From the NCBI GenBank assembly GCA_949297365.1, contig CASFSL010000018.1, positions 1 to 33,957 on the forward strand: 33,957 nucleotides of DNA, read 5' to 3'. The notes under the pieces were generated by a model. The model was not told the DNA's origin, ran no database searches, and saw only the letters and a list, made by a program, of their open reading frames with translations. The stretch comes from an uncultured Bacteroidales bacterium. Lineage in GTDB: Bacteria > Bacteroidota > Bacteroidia > Bacteroidales > UBA932. The position numbers and the translations under genes were made by a program. Of the stretch, positions 16,624-23,612 are shown piece after piece. Position 1 is the stretch's first letter. Every line of letters begins with the position of its first letter.

Positions 16624-17595
16624 ATGAAAACTCATTCCGACTCCAAGATTTCAAAGGACACTCCCTTCCAGGGACTTGCATGCAACGGATTCCTGATGAT
16701 ATTTGTCAGCATCCTCCTGTTTGCCGCCGCCGTCTTTTTCGTTTACATCACAGATACCTACGAACCTGAGGTAATCGGCAGTGCTGTCTACGGCATTCTC
16801 TGCACATCAGCCATACTCCTCTTCATCATTTCCCCAGTACTTCTTATCGGTCTCATGATCCTGGAGCCGAACCAGGCCAGGGCAATGGTATTCTTCGGCA
16901 AGTACCGGGGGACATTCTCCCGCACCGGCTTCTTCTGGGTCAATCCCTTCTACTCCAAGAAGAAAGTCTCGCTCCGCGCCCGCAACATCAACGTAGACCC
17001 CATCAAGGTCAATGACCGCAACGGCAACCCCATCCTCGTCGGCCTCATCCTCGTATGGAAGGTAGAGGACGTCTACAAGGCCATCTTCGAGATAGACACC
17101 CAGAACATCGCCGCCAGCAAGGCAGGCATAATGACAGCCCTCGAGTCCTTCGTCCGCGTACAAAGCGATGCGGCCCTGCGTCAGGTGGCCGGCAACTACG
17201 CCTACGACAACCTCGGCATAGAGCAGGGCGACACCATTACCCTGCGCAGCGGAGGCGATACCATCAACAGCGAGCTGGTCGAGAAACTCAACGAACGTCT
17301 GGAGATGGCCGGCATCTCGGTACTCGAGGCCCGCATCAACTACCTTGCCTACGCACCCGAGATCGCCGCAGTCATGCTGCGCCGCCAGCAGGCAGAGGCC
17401 ATCATCTCCGCCCGCGAGAAGATAGTCGAGGGAGCCGTATCCATGGTGCAGATGGCCCTCAAGGAGATAGACGACAAGGATATCGTAGAACTGGACGAGG
17501 CCAAGAAGGCCGCCATGGTCAGCAACCTGCTCGTGGTCCTCTGCGCCGACGAGTCCGCCCAGCCTGTACTCAACACCGGTTCGCTGTACCAGTAG
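16624..17595 (+). CDS. SPFH/Band 7 membrane protein
   Basis: This 323-residue protein has two N-terminal membrane segments (about 20-42 and 53-77) followed by an SPFH/prohibitin-like domain (about 78-240: EPNQARAMVFFGKYRGTF, then beta strands and helices with ISVLEARINYLAYAPEIAAVMLRRQQAEAII) and a helical region likely to drive oligomer formation (about 250-300). SPFH proteins form ring or cage assemblies in membrane microdomains; roles range from protease control to envelope organisation. The start is supported by a consensus promoter 28 bp upstream. It is the first gene of a unit with two tiny ribbon-helix-helix type proteins, which is an unusual pairing of a membrane scaffold with putative DNA-binding partners. 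Confidence 0.93.
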   Translation: MKTHSDSKISKDTPFQGLACNGFLMIFVSILLFAAAVFFVYITDTYEPEVIGSAVYGILCTSAILLFIISPVLLIGLMILEPNQARAMVFFGKYRGTFSRTGFFWVNPFYSKKKVSLRARNINVDPIKVNDRNGNPILVGLILVWKVEDVYKAIFEIDTQNIAASKAGIMTALESFVRVQSDAALRQVAGNYAYDNLGIEQGDTITLRSGGDTINSELVEKLNERLEMAGISVLEARINYLAYAPEIAAVMLRRQQAEAIISAREKIVEGAVSMVQMALKEIDDKDIVELDEAKKAAMVSNLLVVLCADESAQPVLNTGSLYQ

Positions 17596-17613
17596 CGGCA
17601 TAAGCCAACAGCC

Positions 17614-17790
17614 ATGCCTAAGGAACAGTCCAAGACCAAGAGTTTCGTGCTTCGCGTAGACGCAGCCACGATGGAAGCCCTGGAGAAATGGGCCGCTGAC
17701 GAGTTCCGCTCGATCAACGGCCAGCTCCAGTGGCTCATCGACGACGCCCTGCGCCGCTCCGGCCGTCTCCCCGCCAAAAAGCCACAGTAA
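17614..17790 (+). CDS. Small Arc-type ribbon-helix-helix protein
   Basis: A 58-residue open frame begins 18 bp after the SPFH stop codon. It reads as a beta strand (TKSFVLRVDAATM) followed by two helices (MEALEKWAADEF and SINGQLQWLIDDALRRSGR). This is the Arc/MetJ ribbon-helix-helix pattern, with the typical R.D...ALE.WA..E.RS.N.Q....I..AL spacing of Arc-like proteins. Such proteins bind DNA as dimers through the paired strands. There is no partner toxin next to it. It may autoregulate the unit, but its short spacing to the SPFH gene suggests a shared task. Family call is good; target is unknown. The basic tail (PAKKPQ) is short. Confidence 0.82.
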   Translation: MPKEQSKTKSFVLRVDAATMEALEKWAADEFRSINGQLQWLIDDALRRSGRLPAKKPQ

Positions 17791-17855
17791 ACCAACGCAG
17801 TAAGACACATTATGACGTACTTGATTGACAATACTGACTTAAAAAGCATGAAACA

Positions 17856-18050
17856 ATGAGCATACTGAATTATAAAGGATATACCGGCAGCGTAGAATTC
17901 AGTCAGGAGGACAACTGCCTTTATGGAAAGTTTCTCCGTATGCCGTCAGACCTTCATAGCAGAGTCGCAGCCACCGCAGCAGGACTCGGAATGACTATAA
18001 ACGGCTTTATCAACACCGCTATACTGGACGAATTAAGCAAATACCAATAA
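17856..18050 (+). CDS. Mini HicB-like protein lacking the central domain
   Basis: The 64-residue protein starts like a HicB antitoxin (YKGYTGSVEFSQEDNCLYGK, residues 6-25) and then goes straight into a HicB-type C-terminal ribbon-helix-helix segment (FLRMPSDLHSRVAATAAGLGMTINGFINTAI). Ordinary HicB proteins of this type are about 100-140 residues, with a partial RNase H-like domain of some 45 more residues between these parts. That middle is absent and the frame is open across the join, so it looks like an in-frame internal deletion or a distinct short form. No hicA toxin is found on either side. It lies 65 bp after the Arc-type gene, probably in the same transcript. An upstream out-of-frame ATG at 17848 reaches a stop after two codons. 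Confidence 0.78.
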   Translation: MSILNYKGYTGSVEFSQEDNCLYGKFLRMPSDLHSRVAATAAGLGMTINGFINTAILDELSKYQ

Positions 18051-18064
18051 ACGCGGTGACAGAA

Positions 18065-18103
18065 ACGAAAAGATGGTGCATCGTACATTCCGACACACCA
18101 TCT
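18065..18103 (-). terminator. Hairpin terminator of the 22403-18125 lipoprotein operon
   Basis: AGATGGTG (18071-18078) pairs with CACCATCT (18096-18103). On the minus strand the hairpin is followed by TTTTCGTTTC, giving a reasonable Rho-independent terminator just past the lipoprotein stop. On the plus strand the following bases are not T-rich. Confidence 0.55.
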
Positions 18104-18124
18104 CCCCATTAAGGTTCAGACAGT

Positions 18125-19621
18125 TTACAATATTGCCGTATTTCTATAATACGAAGTCCGCGCAGAAGTATGCCGAATAGCCACCTCATTTGCCTCGTTC
18201 TGTTCTGAATTGTCCGGCAATTCCAGTATCTTTCCTTCTGCCACATCCTTACGCACCAGATAGTACATACCCATAGGTTCGGCATGCATTCCGTCCAACA
18301 ACTCAACGTCTCCTTCAGAAGACTCTCCATAGGGCCACAATGCCATCATGAAAAAGCCCTCTCCTCCCATATCAGAATAGTCATTCCCGACGATTTTGAT
18401 CACTGTACGGTTCATATTGGCGATATAGCCCCTGAATCCTACGGCTATTGATGGTACAGTCTCCGCCCAGTAAACACTGTAGGGATAGTAGTATGATACA
18501 TACTGCCCGTCAACATCACCCTGAAACAGGAACCACGAAGTATAACTCCATTCCGTCCCGTCCTCTTCCGTGATATACTGCGGAAAAGAGACAGTGAACG
18601 AATTGTAACCATTTCCATCATCTGTAAGTTCCATCATCAACGGACTGGATAAAAACCTGTTACGCTCACCACCCCAGCCCTTCAACTCCAGTATGCCATC
18701 TGAGGGAGATGTCACAGTCACCGAAAACGTCTCACCACTGTCCTGCCCGATTGAGCCGTTTTCCGAAATAATGGTTCCGGACGTAGTGAGTATCCAGTCT
18801 CCAACATAGTCTTCCGGAACAGCCTCATGCTGTATATAGCTGTCTACTGACTCGGCCCAGAACTGATGACTGTGAAACAACCGTGGATACAAGGTGATGC
18901 CCGACATTGTCAGACCTACCGGTACCGCCGTGAACAAAAAGTTTCCGTAACCGTTAAAATGAAATGTAAGAGACTGAGCCCGACCTTTCATTATAAGACC
19001 AGCATCCAAAAGTTCATCCCAACCGGCACCCATCTCCTCATAATACCGAATGTCATCCTGTACCCATACCAACGCGTCATCCACACTCTCCAGGGGCACT
19101 GCACTCACCCAGTAATATACATTCTCGTCCGACGGCGCAACTGAAGCAAAGGGGTAGACATATCCGCTATCCTCATACTTTTCCATAGGGACAACAGCCC
19201 ATTCATCCCCCATATCCGAAGTCACAACTGTTGTATCAGACCAGTTGTCTGATGTCTTTCCATCAGAACGCGCTGAGATCCTTACATGATACTCTGTGAA
19301 CGGCAGAAGATAGTCCAGTACAAATGACGTGTCCTCGGTATTTTCAATTACGACTGCAGATTTTTCCCCGGCCGATGTAAAACTCACTTCATACCTATAC
19401 TCATCAGCACCATTCACACTACCCCACACCGCTTTAAATGATGATGCCGTCACATCCTCAATCCTGACCGACGGAGCAGCAAGTTCCGCATCATCTGAGA
19501 TTACTGTTGTATCAGAGCCCGGCACATCCGGTCCCGGGAGCTTTTCTGGTTCTGATTTTGAACAAGAAACGGCTGTCACGCCCATGACTGCACAAAGAGC
19601 CATTAACAATCCTGCTTTCAT
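18125..19621 (-). CDS. Lipoprotein with N-terminal FN3-like domain
   Basis: I chose the start at 19621, giving 498 residues, because it opens a clean lipoprotein signal (MKAGLLMALCAVMGVTAVSC, Cys20) and lies 11 bp after the previous stop. A start at 19645 would overlap the previous gene and add eight residues. After a Pro/Asp-rich linker there is a fibronectin type III-like domain (about 45-135, with FKAVWGSVNGADEYRYEVSF and LPFTEYHVRISARS). A long beta-rich region without recognised motifs follows. It is the third and last gene of a lipoprotein operon and ends at a terminator. A surface-adhesin or fimbria-associated job is plausible by type and context, but no specific function can be read. 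Confidence 0.85.
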   Translation of the reverse strand: MKAGLLMALCAVMGVTAVSCSKSEPEKLPGPDVPGSDTTVISDDAELAAPSVRIEDVTASSFKAVWGSVNGADEYRYEVSFTSAGEKSAVVIENTEDTSFVLDYLLPFTEYHVRISARSDGKTSDNWSDTTVVTSDMGDEWAVVPMEKYEDSGYVYPFASVAPSDENVYYWVSAVPLESVDDALVWVQDDIRYYEEMGAGWDELLDAGLIMKGRAQSLTFHFNGYGNFLFTAVPVGLTMSGITLYPRLFHSHQFWAESVDSYIQHEAVPEDYVGDWILTTSGTIISENGSIGQDSGETFSVTVTSPSDGILELKGWGGERNRFLSSPLMMELTDDGNGYNSFTVSFPQYITEEDGTEWSYTSWFLFQGDVDGQYVSYYYPYSVYWAETVPSIAVGFRGYIANMNRTVIKIVGNDYSDMGGEGFFMMALWPYGESSEGDVELLDGMHAEPMGMYYLVRKDVAEGKILELPDNSEQNEANEVAIRHTSARTSYYRNTAIL

Positions 19622-19632
19622 AATATAACTTC

Positions 19633-20340
19633 TTAGAACCTGCATATTGCCCTAAAAGGATACTCATTGGTCTTTGTGGCCGTTTCTTGGTCCAGAGAAT
19701 TCGTATTTGTCGCCATGTCAAAGACATATGCTATCTGAGGTCCCATCTCACCTGATGTCCAGTACAAGGTATCTTCCAGAGCAGAACCTCCGTTTGATGT
19801 CAGGCACTCGTTAAACCACTCTTTGTCCGCCTCAGACCCTTCCCCATGGAAAGCGTTGTACATAAGCGACATCTCTGCACTGGACGGGATATACCAACTG
19901 TCCAGTCCAAGTATATTCTTCTCTTCTGCCCACAAGAACCCGGGATAATTCTCTTTCCATCCTTCCATAGACTCAACCATATCGCAGTTGTAATTTCCGT
20001 CAGATGAAGGAAGACCGTACATAACATTCTCAAACTTATATGACCATACTGTCACTATCTCATCAAGTGCCATTACATAACCATGTTCTCCTGTAGAGTC
20101 CACGTTAAAGACTATGCCCTTAATAAAGCCCTCACTGTAATAGTCCCCTATTCTGTAGGCCAGTTCAACCGTATCAGTGGTATCGTCCGGCACATCAGGT
20201 TCATCATCGTGACCGGGGTCGTCGTCAGGATTCTCCACATCAGGCTGCTGCGGCTCCGGGTCAATATCCTTGCCGCATCCGACAACGAATACGGCAAGGA
20301 GCATTATCACACATAACTTTTTTATCATGATAAGAAGCAT
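19633..20340 (-). CDS. Lipoprotein with FISUMP/DUF1566-like C-terminal domain
   Basis: The 235-residue protein has a lipobox at Cys22 (VVGC, then GKDIDPEP, acidic), an Asp/Pro-rich linker (about 28-55) likely to be a flexible stalk, and a globular C-terminal part. That part has WYIPSSAEMSLMYNAF and ends with LYWTSGEM...NEYPFRAICRF, which is the pattern of FISUMP/DUF1566 (Lcl C-terminal) lectin-fold-like domains. The start at 20340 overlaps the upstream stop by 1 nt (TAATG), suggesting coupling. An internal start at 20328 (MIKKL) gives an equally good signal peptide and cannot be excluded. Role is unknown, probably exposed on the cell surface. Confidence 0.87.
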   Translation of the reverse strand: MLLIMIKKLCVIMLLAVFVVGCGKDIDPEPQQPDVENPDDDPGHDDEPDVPDDTTDTVELAYRIGDYYSEGFIKGIVFNVDSTGEHGYVMALDEIVTVWSYKFENVMYGLPSSDGNYNCDMVESMEGWKENYPGFLWAEEKNILGLDSWYIPSSAEMSLMYNAFHGEGSEADKEWFNECLTSNGGSALEDTLYWTSGEMGPQIAYVFDMATNTNSLDQETATKTNEYPFRAICRF

Positions 20341-22403
20341 TAGAGAACAGTTGTCAGATCAAAATCTATAAATTCATAGTTGGCCCCACCTTCTCCATTC
20401 TCGGCTGAAACTGTATGAACAATCCTATACACATCCGTAGGTATACCCTGCGTATCAAGACACACTGCATAGCAGTACCATGTACTTCCCCAGCCTACGG
20501 TAATGTTAGTAGCACTTGAGTATTTATATCTGTTCCCGGTATCTTCAAGCAGCGTCACAATTTCATCCGCAGACTTGCCGCTCCACTCATCATTGTCAAT
20601 GAATGTCTTGGTATAATAGCATCCATAACTGCCGCCAGGTGTGCCCCATATTGCATATAGTGTCCGTCTCTCAGAAGTTTCGTCCGTAGCCGCCACATCA
20701 AAAGTCAAAGTCGCAAGTGTCTTCTCCTCGGCTACTGTCTCAAACTCTTCCGTCACCGCATCAGTAGTGAATGTGCCGTCAGCTTTCATTCCGAACAGAT
20801 ACACCACATACTCCGTACCGGGTTCCAACCCTGTCAGATCATAATCGGCATACATTCCCGCGTCATCCATAAGGCTTCTTGAAAGATACTCCTTACGGTC
20901 CATCTGCCCGTCCGCACCATGCGTACTGTTCCACTTTTCAAGACTACTGTCAATAAATTCATCCATAAGGGACTGCAGTTCTTCCTCCACAGAGCCCCCG
21001 AAATAGTCTACCTGTGTAACAATACTCTCATATTCCTCTTTGGTCATATAGTTGAAGAGGAATGTCTCCGCACTGTATCTGGAAGACGCGTTCACATTGA
21101 CGACCGCGCTTGTTTTCTCCACATCGTATATATTAATGCTGAAATCTGCATCTGAAGGGGTTGCAGGCGCGGTATGAAGATTCTCTTTCATAAGATTGAT
21201 CTTACCGTCCTCCAACTTCGGAGAGCCGTCAGGCGAACAAGCGAAAATCAACAATATATAATCCTCATCGGGAATCAGTCTGGTAAATTCCACATTTGCA
21301 GATCTTGAGTAAATATACTGCGAAATGTCATTGCCGTTTGCCAGCATAAGGGACTCTATGATATCCTTATCCGTATCCTGCTCCGAAAAATACACAGCAC
21401 GCTCAAGCATAACTGCAAAATTTTCGTCCTGAGAAGCAGAGATTGATGCAGTGTAGCCTACATCAGAGATATTGGATGCAACTATCTCGTATTCATTTCT
21501 CGGAGTCTCGTTTGTATAGAATTGCTCTACGGAAGCATCTGTATATGCCGTTCCGTCATTTGCAACACCCACGGCAAACGCATAATACGCACTTTCAGGA
21601 ATCAGATCAATGAAGGACTGACTATCAGTTGATTCTCCCCTCACCGTCATCGCATATATGAATTCCGGCATGGTGTATCCGGCAAAATTCTCAGATGCCT
21701 TCACTGTTGCAAGATAGTTCTCAATAAAGGCCGGGATAAGTTCAGGATCGCCGCCGCAATACTCATCGTATGTACTTTCAGGCATCATATCATAATAGTA
21801 GAATACAAGAGTATCGTCAGGGACAACATTAACAGTCATTGAATTAGCAGTGATATCCGAAGCAGATATAGCGAATTTCACATTCTGGAACTGCACTTGA
21901 GGAGTCGCAAATTCATACAGGTTGACCCCTGTCAGGCTTTTTCCTTCTGTTGAGATACCGTAAGCATAAAAAACATAATCTGTTGCCGGAGACAAAGAAA
22001 AATACGGCCACTTTTGCTCTCCCGAGACAAGATTCTCCAGAAGCAACTGCTCCAATGACATCCCCTCAGACTCCGCCAACTGTCCGAACCAATCCAGATT
22101 GGATTGCTGCAGGACTTCTCCATCCTCACTAAATGTGGACTTCCAGTCCTCAGCAGTGATGAGACCGAAATAATAAGTAGCATTCCTGTCTTCAGGGATT
22201 ATTCTCACTTTAAAAGAACCTTGAGTAAGTTCAAGTGTCTCAAATACGAAATCTGCCGCAGCAGTTGTATCCGGAGGCGTGACCTCCGTCGTATCCCGGT
22301 CTATCGGATCATCGGGGGTATCGGGTTTCTCGTTCTTAGAACAACTCAGTGTTGCCATCACAAGCAACAAACAGACAATCACATAATTAAGATAGATTTT
22401 CAT
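20340..22403 (-). CDS. Large lipoprotein with five tandem beta modules
   Basis: The 687-residue protein has a lipobox at Cys21 (ATLSC, then SKNEKPDTPDD) and an acidic Pro/Thr linker. By eye the rest divides into about five related modules starting near 48, 168, 300, 413 and 561. Each begins with a beta hairpin (F.....ITANSMTVNVVPDD-like), carries a helical insertion rich in Glu, and closes with L.P.T.YVFYAYGI...G...T. This is the closing motif of FN3-like repeats, but with a 40-60 residue helical insert in each. I do not recognise a named family. It is the first gene of the three-lipoprotein operon, divergent from a Crp/Fnr-type regulator, which probably controls it through the palindrome at 22458-22473. 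Confidence 0.88.
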   Translation of the reverse strand: MKIYLNYVIVCLLLVMATLSCSKNEKPDTPDDPIDRDTTEVTPPDTTAAADFVFETLELTQGSFKVRIIPEDRNATYYFGLITAEDWKSTFSEDGEVLQQSNLDWFGQLAESEGMSLEQLLLENLVSGEQKWPYFSLSPATDYVFYAYGISTEGKSLTGVNLYEFATPQVQFQNVKFAISASDITANSMTVNVVPDDTLVFYYYDMMPESTYDEYCGGDPELIPAFIENYLATVKASENFAGYTMPEFIYAMTVRGESTDSQSFIDLIPESAYYAFAVGVANDGTAYTDASVEQFYTNETPRNEYEIVASNISDVGYTASISASQDENFAVMLERAVYFSEQDTDKDIIESLMLANGNDISQYIYSRSANVEFTRLIPDEDYILLIFACSPDGSPKLEDGKINLMKENLHTAPATPSDADFSINIYDVEKTSAVVNVNASSRYSAETFLFNYMTKEEYESIVTQVDYFGGSVEEELQSLMDEFIDSSLEKWNSTHGADGQMDRKEYLSRSLMDDAGMYADYDLTGLEPGTEYVVYLFGMKADGTFTTDAVTEEFETVAEEKTLATLTFDVAATDETSERRTLYAIWGTPGGSYGCYYTKTFIDNDEWSGKSADEIVTLLEDTGNRYKYSSATNITVGWGSTWYCYAVCLDTQGIPTDVYRIVHTVSAENGEGGANYEFIDFDLTTVL

Positions 22404-22428
22404 ATTGTATTGATATTGATTTACTTTG

Positions 22429-22436
22429 CAAATTTG
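22429..22436 (-). promoter_or_regulatory. Possible -7 element of the three-lipoprotein operon
   Basis: On the minus strand CAAATTTG matches TAnnTTTG at seven of eight positions. It lies 25 bp before the lipoprotein start. No -33 TTTG is found. The palindrome at 22458-22473 is centred about 41 bp upstream of the predicted transcription start, the position where Crp/Fnr-type activators often bind. Confidence 0.35.
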
Positions 22437-22457
22437 ATTATTAAATCTTTCTTACTA

Positions 22458-22473
22458 ATTGACAATTGTCAAT
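22458..22473. promoter_or_regulatory. Perfect 16-bp FNR-like palindrome, probable operator
   Basis: ATTGACAATTGTCAAT is an exact palindrome. Its core TTGAC-N4-GTCAA has the size and spacing of Fnr-family sites (TTGAT-N4-ATCAA) with one symmetric change. It lies in the 108-bp divergent gap between a Crp/Fnr-type regulator and the lipoprotein operon, and its left end coincides with the putative -33 of the regulator gene. Autoregulation plus control of the lipoproteins is the natural reading; binding is inferred. Confidence 0.65.
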
Positions 22474-22488
22474 AATTACATACTTTTG
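22458..22488 (+). promoter_or_regulatory. Promoter of the Crp/Fnr-type regulator gene
   Basis: ATTG (22458-22461) is followed by a 19-bp spacer and TACTTTTG (22481-22488), matching the phylum's consensus apart from one base in the -33. Predicted start is near 22494, 18 nt before the ATG. The palindrome overlaps the -33 and spacer, so a bound regulator would probably block this promoter. Confidence 0.55.
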
Positions 22489-22511
22489 TTGAAATCTATC
22501 TATTAAATAAT

Positions 22512-23111
22512 ATGGATGACGTAACCAGATGCTTTGCATGTGAGGGAGGGTTCCGTCTCTCGGATGCGCTTGCCGAACAGATAATCAACAAAGCTGAGGA
22601 TGTTTATCTTCAAGCTGGAGAAAACATCATTGAATATGGGAAAATAGATACAAATGTCTATGTTGTGGCCGAAGGAGTACTGCGGATTGCATATTTTGAC
22701 GGAAACAGGGAACAGACCAACGCCTTTATGGACAAAGGAACTATATTCATGTCCCTTCACGGATATTTTGCGGGGAAACCGGCTTTCTTTTACTATCAGG
22801 CATGCTGCAGGGCCTTGGTCAAGAAAATCCCGAAAGAATATTTTGATTCCGTTATACGTAATAGTCATGAATTTTCAAATTGGATTTACTCAGTCGCTAT
22901 TCACCAGCTGTATGGATTGGAGATGAGAGCATCCCTAATCCACGGCACCGTCAAGGAAAGATATATCGCGTTTATCAAGAACAGGCCCAATATCGTCAAA
23001 AATGTCCCGATGAAGATTATTGCAGGATATCTTGGAGTTGACCCCTCCTATCTGTGCCGGATAAAAAAGACATCGCACACAGTACCGGACGACGACAGTC
23101 AGTCTTATTAA
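22512..23111 (+). CDS. Crp/Fnr family transcriptional regulator
   Basis: The 199-residue protein has a cyclic-nucleotide-binding-like beta roll (about 30-110; VYLQAGENIIEYGKIDTNVYVVAEGVLRIAYF), a dimer helix, and a C-terminal helix-turn-helix (about 155-185; PMKIIAGYLGVDPSYLCRIKK) of the kind common in Bacteroidota Crp-like regulators. The phosphate-binding cassette residues of true CRP are not evident, and the Fnr cysteine cluster is not evident either, although Cys8 and Cys11 lie near the N-terminus. The effector is therefore unknown. It is divergent from the three-lipoprotein operon with a perfect palindrome between them, so it likely controls that operon and itself. Confidence 0.9.
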   Translation: MDDVTRCFACEGGFRLSDALAEQIINKAEDVYLQAGENIIEYGKIDTNVYVVAEGVLRIAYFDGNREQTNAFMDKGTIFMSLHGYFAGKPAFFYYQACCRALVKKIPKEYFDSVIRNSHEFSNWIYSVAIHQLYGLEMRASLIHGTVKERYIAFIKNRPNIVKNVPMKIIAGYLGVDPSYLCRIKKTSHTVPDDDSQSY

Positions 23112-23149
23112 AAGCATGATTCAATAAATAAGTATCCTGCGTCACGGAA

Positions 23150-23165
23150 CCGGCCTCTAAGCCGG
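23150..23165. terminator. Weak hairpin between convergent genes
   Basis: CCGGC (23150-23154) and GCCGG (23161-23165) form a five-pair GC hairpin with a six-base loop between the convergent stops of the Crp/Fnr-type and AraC-type genes. No T-run follows, so termination is uncertain. Confidence 0.3.
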
Positions 23166-23585
23166 CTACTGTTCCTTAACTGACGATAACGCCTTTTTAT
23201 ACTGAGTTGGCGTAACTCCTGTCTCGCTGCTGAACGCCTTAGTAAACAGAGTCGGAGACGTGAATCCTACTGTATCGGCAAGCTGCTTCAACAGGACATT
23301 ATTGTCTTGAGATATAATCTCAACCGCCTCACGTATGCGGTACATATTGACATATGCGGCGAATGTCATGTTGCCGGCACGGTTTATCGCATTGGACACA
23401 TAAGTTCTGTTGGTATTGAAATGCTCTGCCAGCATATCCAGGGACAGTTCCTTTCTGCGCCAGGCCTTCTCCGACACCATATAATCATCTATTCTCCTAA
23501 ACAGTTCCCTTTCCGCATCAGACCTGTCCGTCCTGATCTCAGCAGAGGATTTCCCGGGCACGAGCTGACGGTTCTCCGGACTCAT
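23166..23585 (-). CDS. Short AraC-type HTH regulator
   Basis: The 139-residue protein is little more than an AraC/XylS DNA-binding domain: first helix-turn-helix SLDMLAEHFNTNRTYVSNAINR (about 48-69) and second KQLADTVGFTSPTLFTKAFSSETGVTPTQYKK (about 100-131). The sensor domain usual in the family is absent. A start further upstream is blocked by an in-frame TAG, so this is the full gene. Such HTH-only proteins often act with a separate sensor. It lies 27 bp after the FISUMP-like lipoprotein, probably in the same transcript, and opposite the membrane TPR-HTH protein that may supply the sensing. Confidence 0.88.
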   Translation of the reverse strand: MSPENRQLVPGKSSAEIRTDRSDAERELFRRIDDYMVSEKAWRRKELSLDMLAEHFNTNRTYVSNAINRAGNMTFAAYVNMYRIREAVEIISQDNNVLLKQLADTVGFTSPTLFTKAFSSETGVTPTQYKKALSSVKEQ

Positions 23586-23612
23586 AACAATGCCCTCCCT
23601 CTATATCAATAC

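Noticed and set aside
16807-17808. 333-codon minus-strand open frame opposite the SPFH gene
   Set aside because: SPFH protein on plus has clear domains and a consensus promoter; the antisense frame has no recognisable sequence and overlaps the Arc-type gene too.
17856-18124. A HicAB toxin-antitoxin pair
   Set aside because: No hicA-like gene is found up- or downstream on either strand, and the HicB-like protein lacks its toxin-binding middle.
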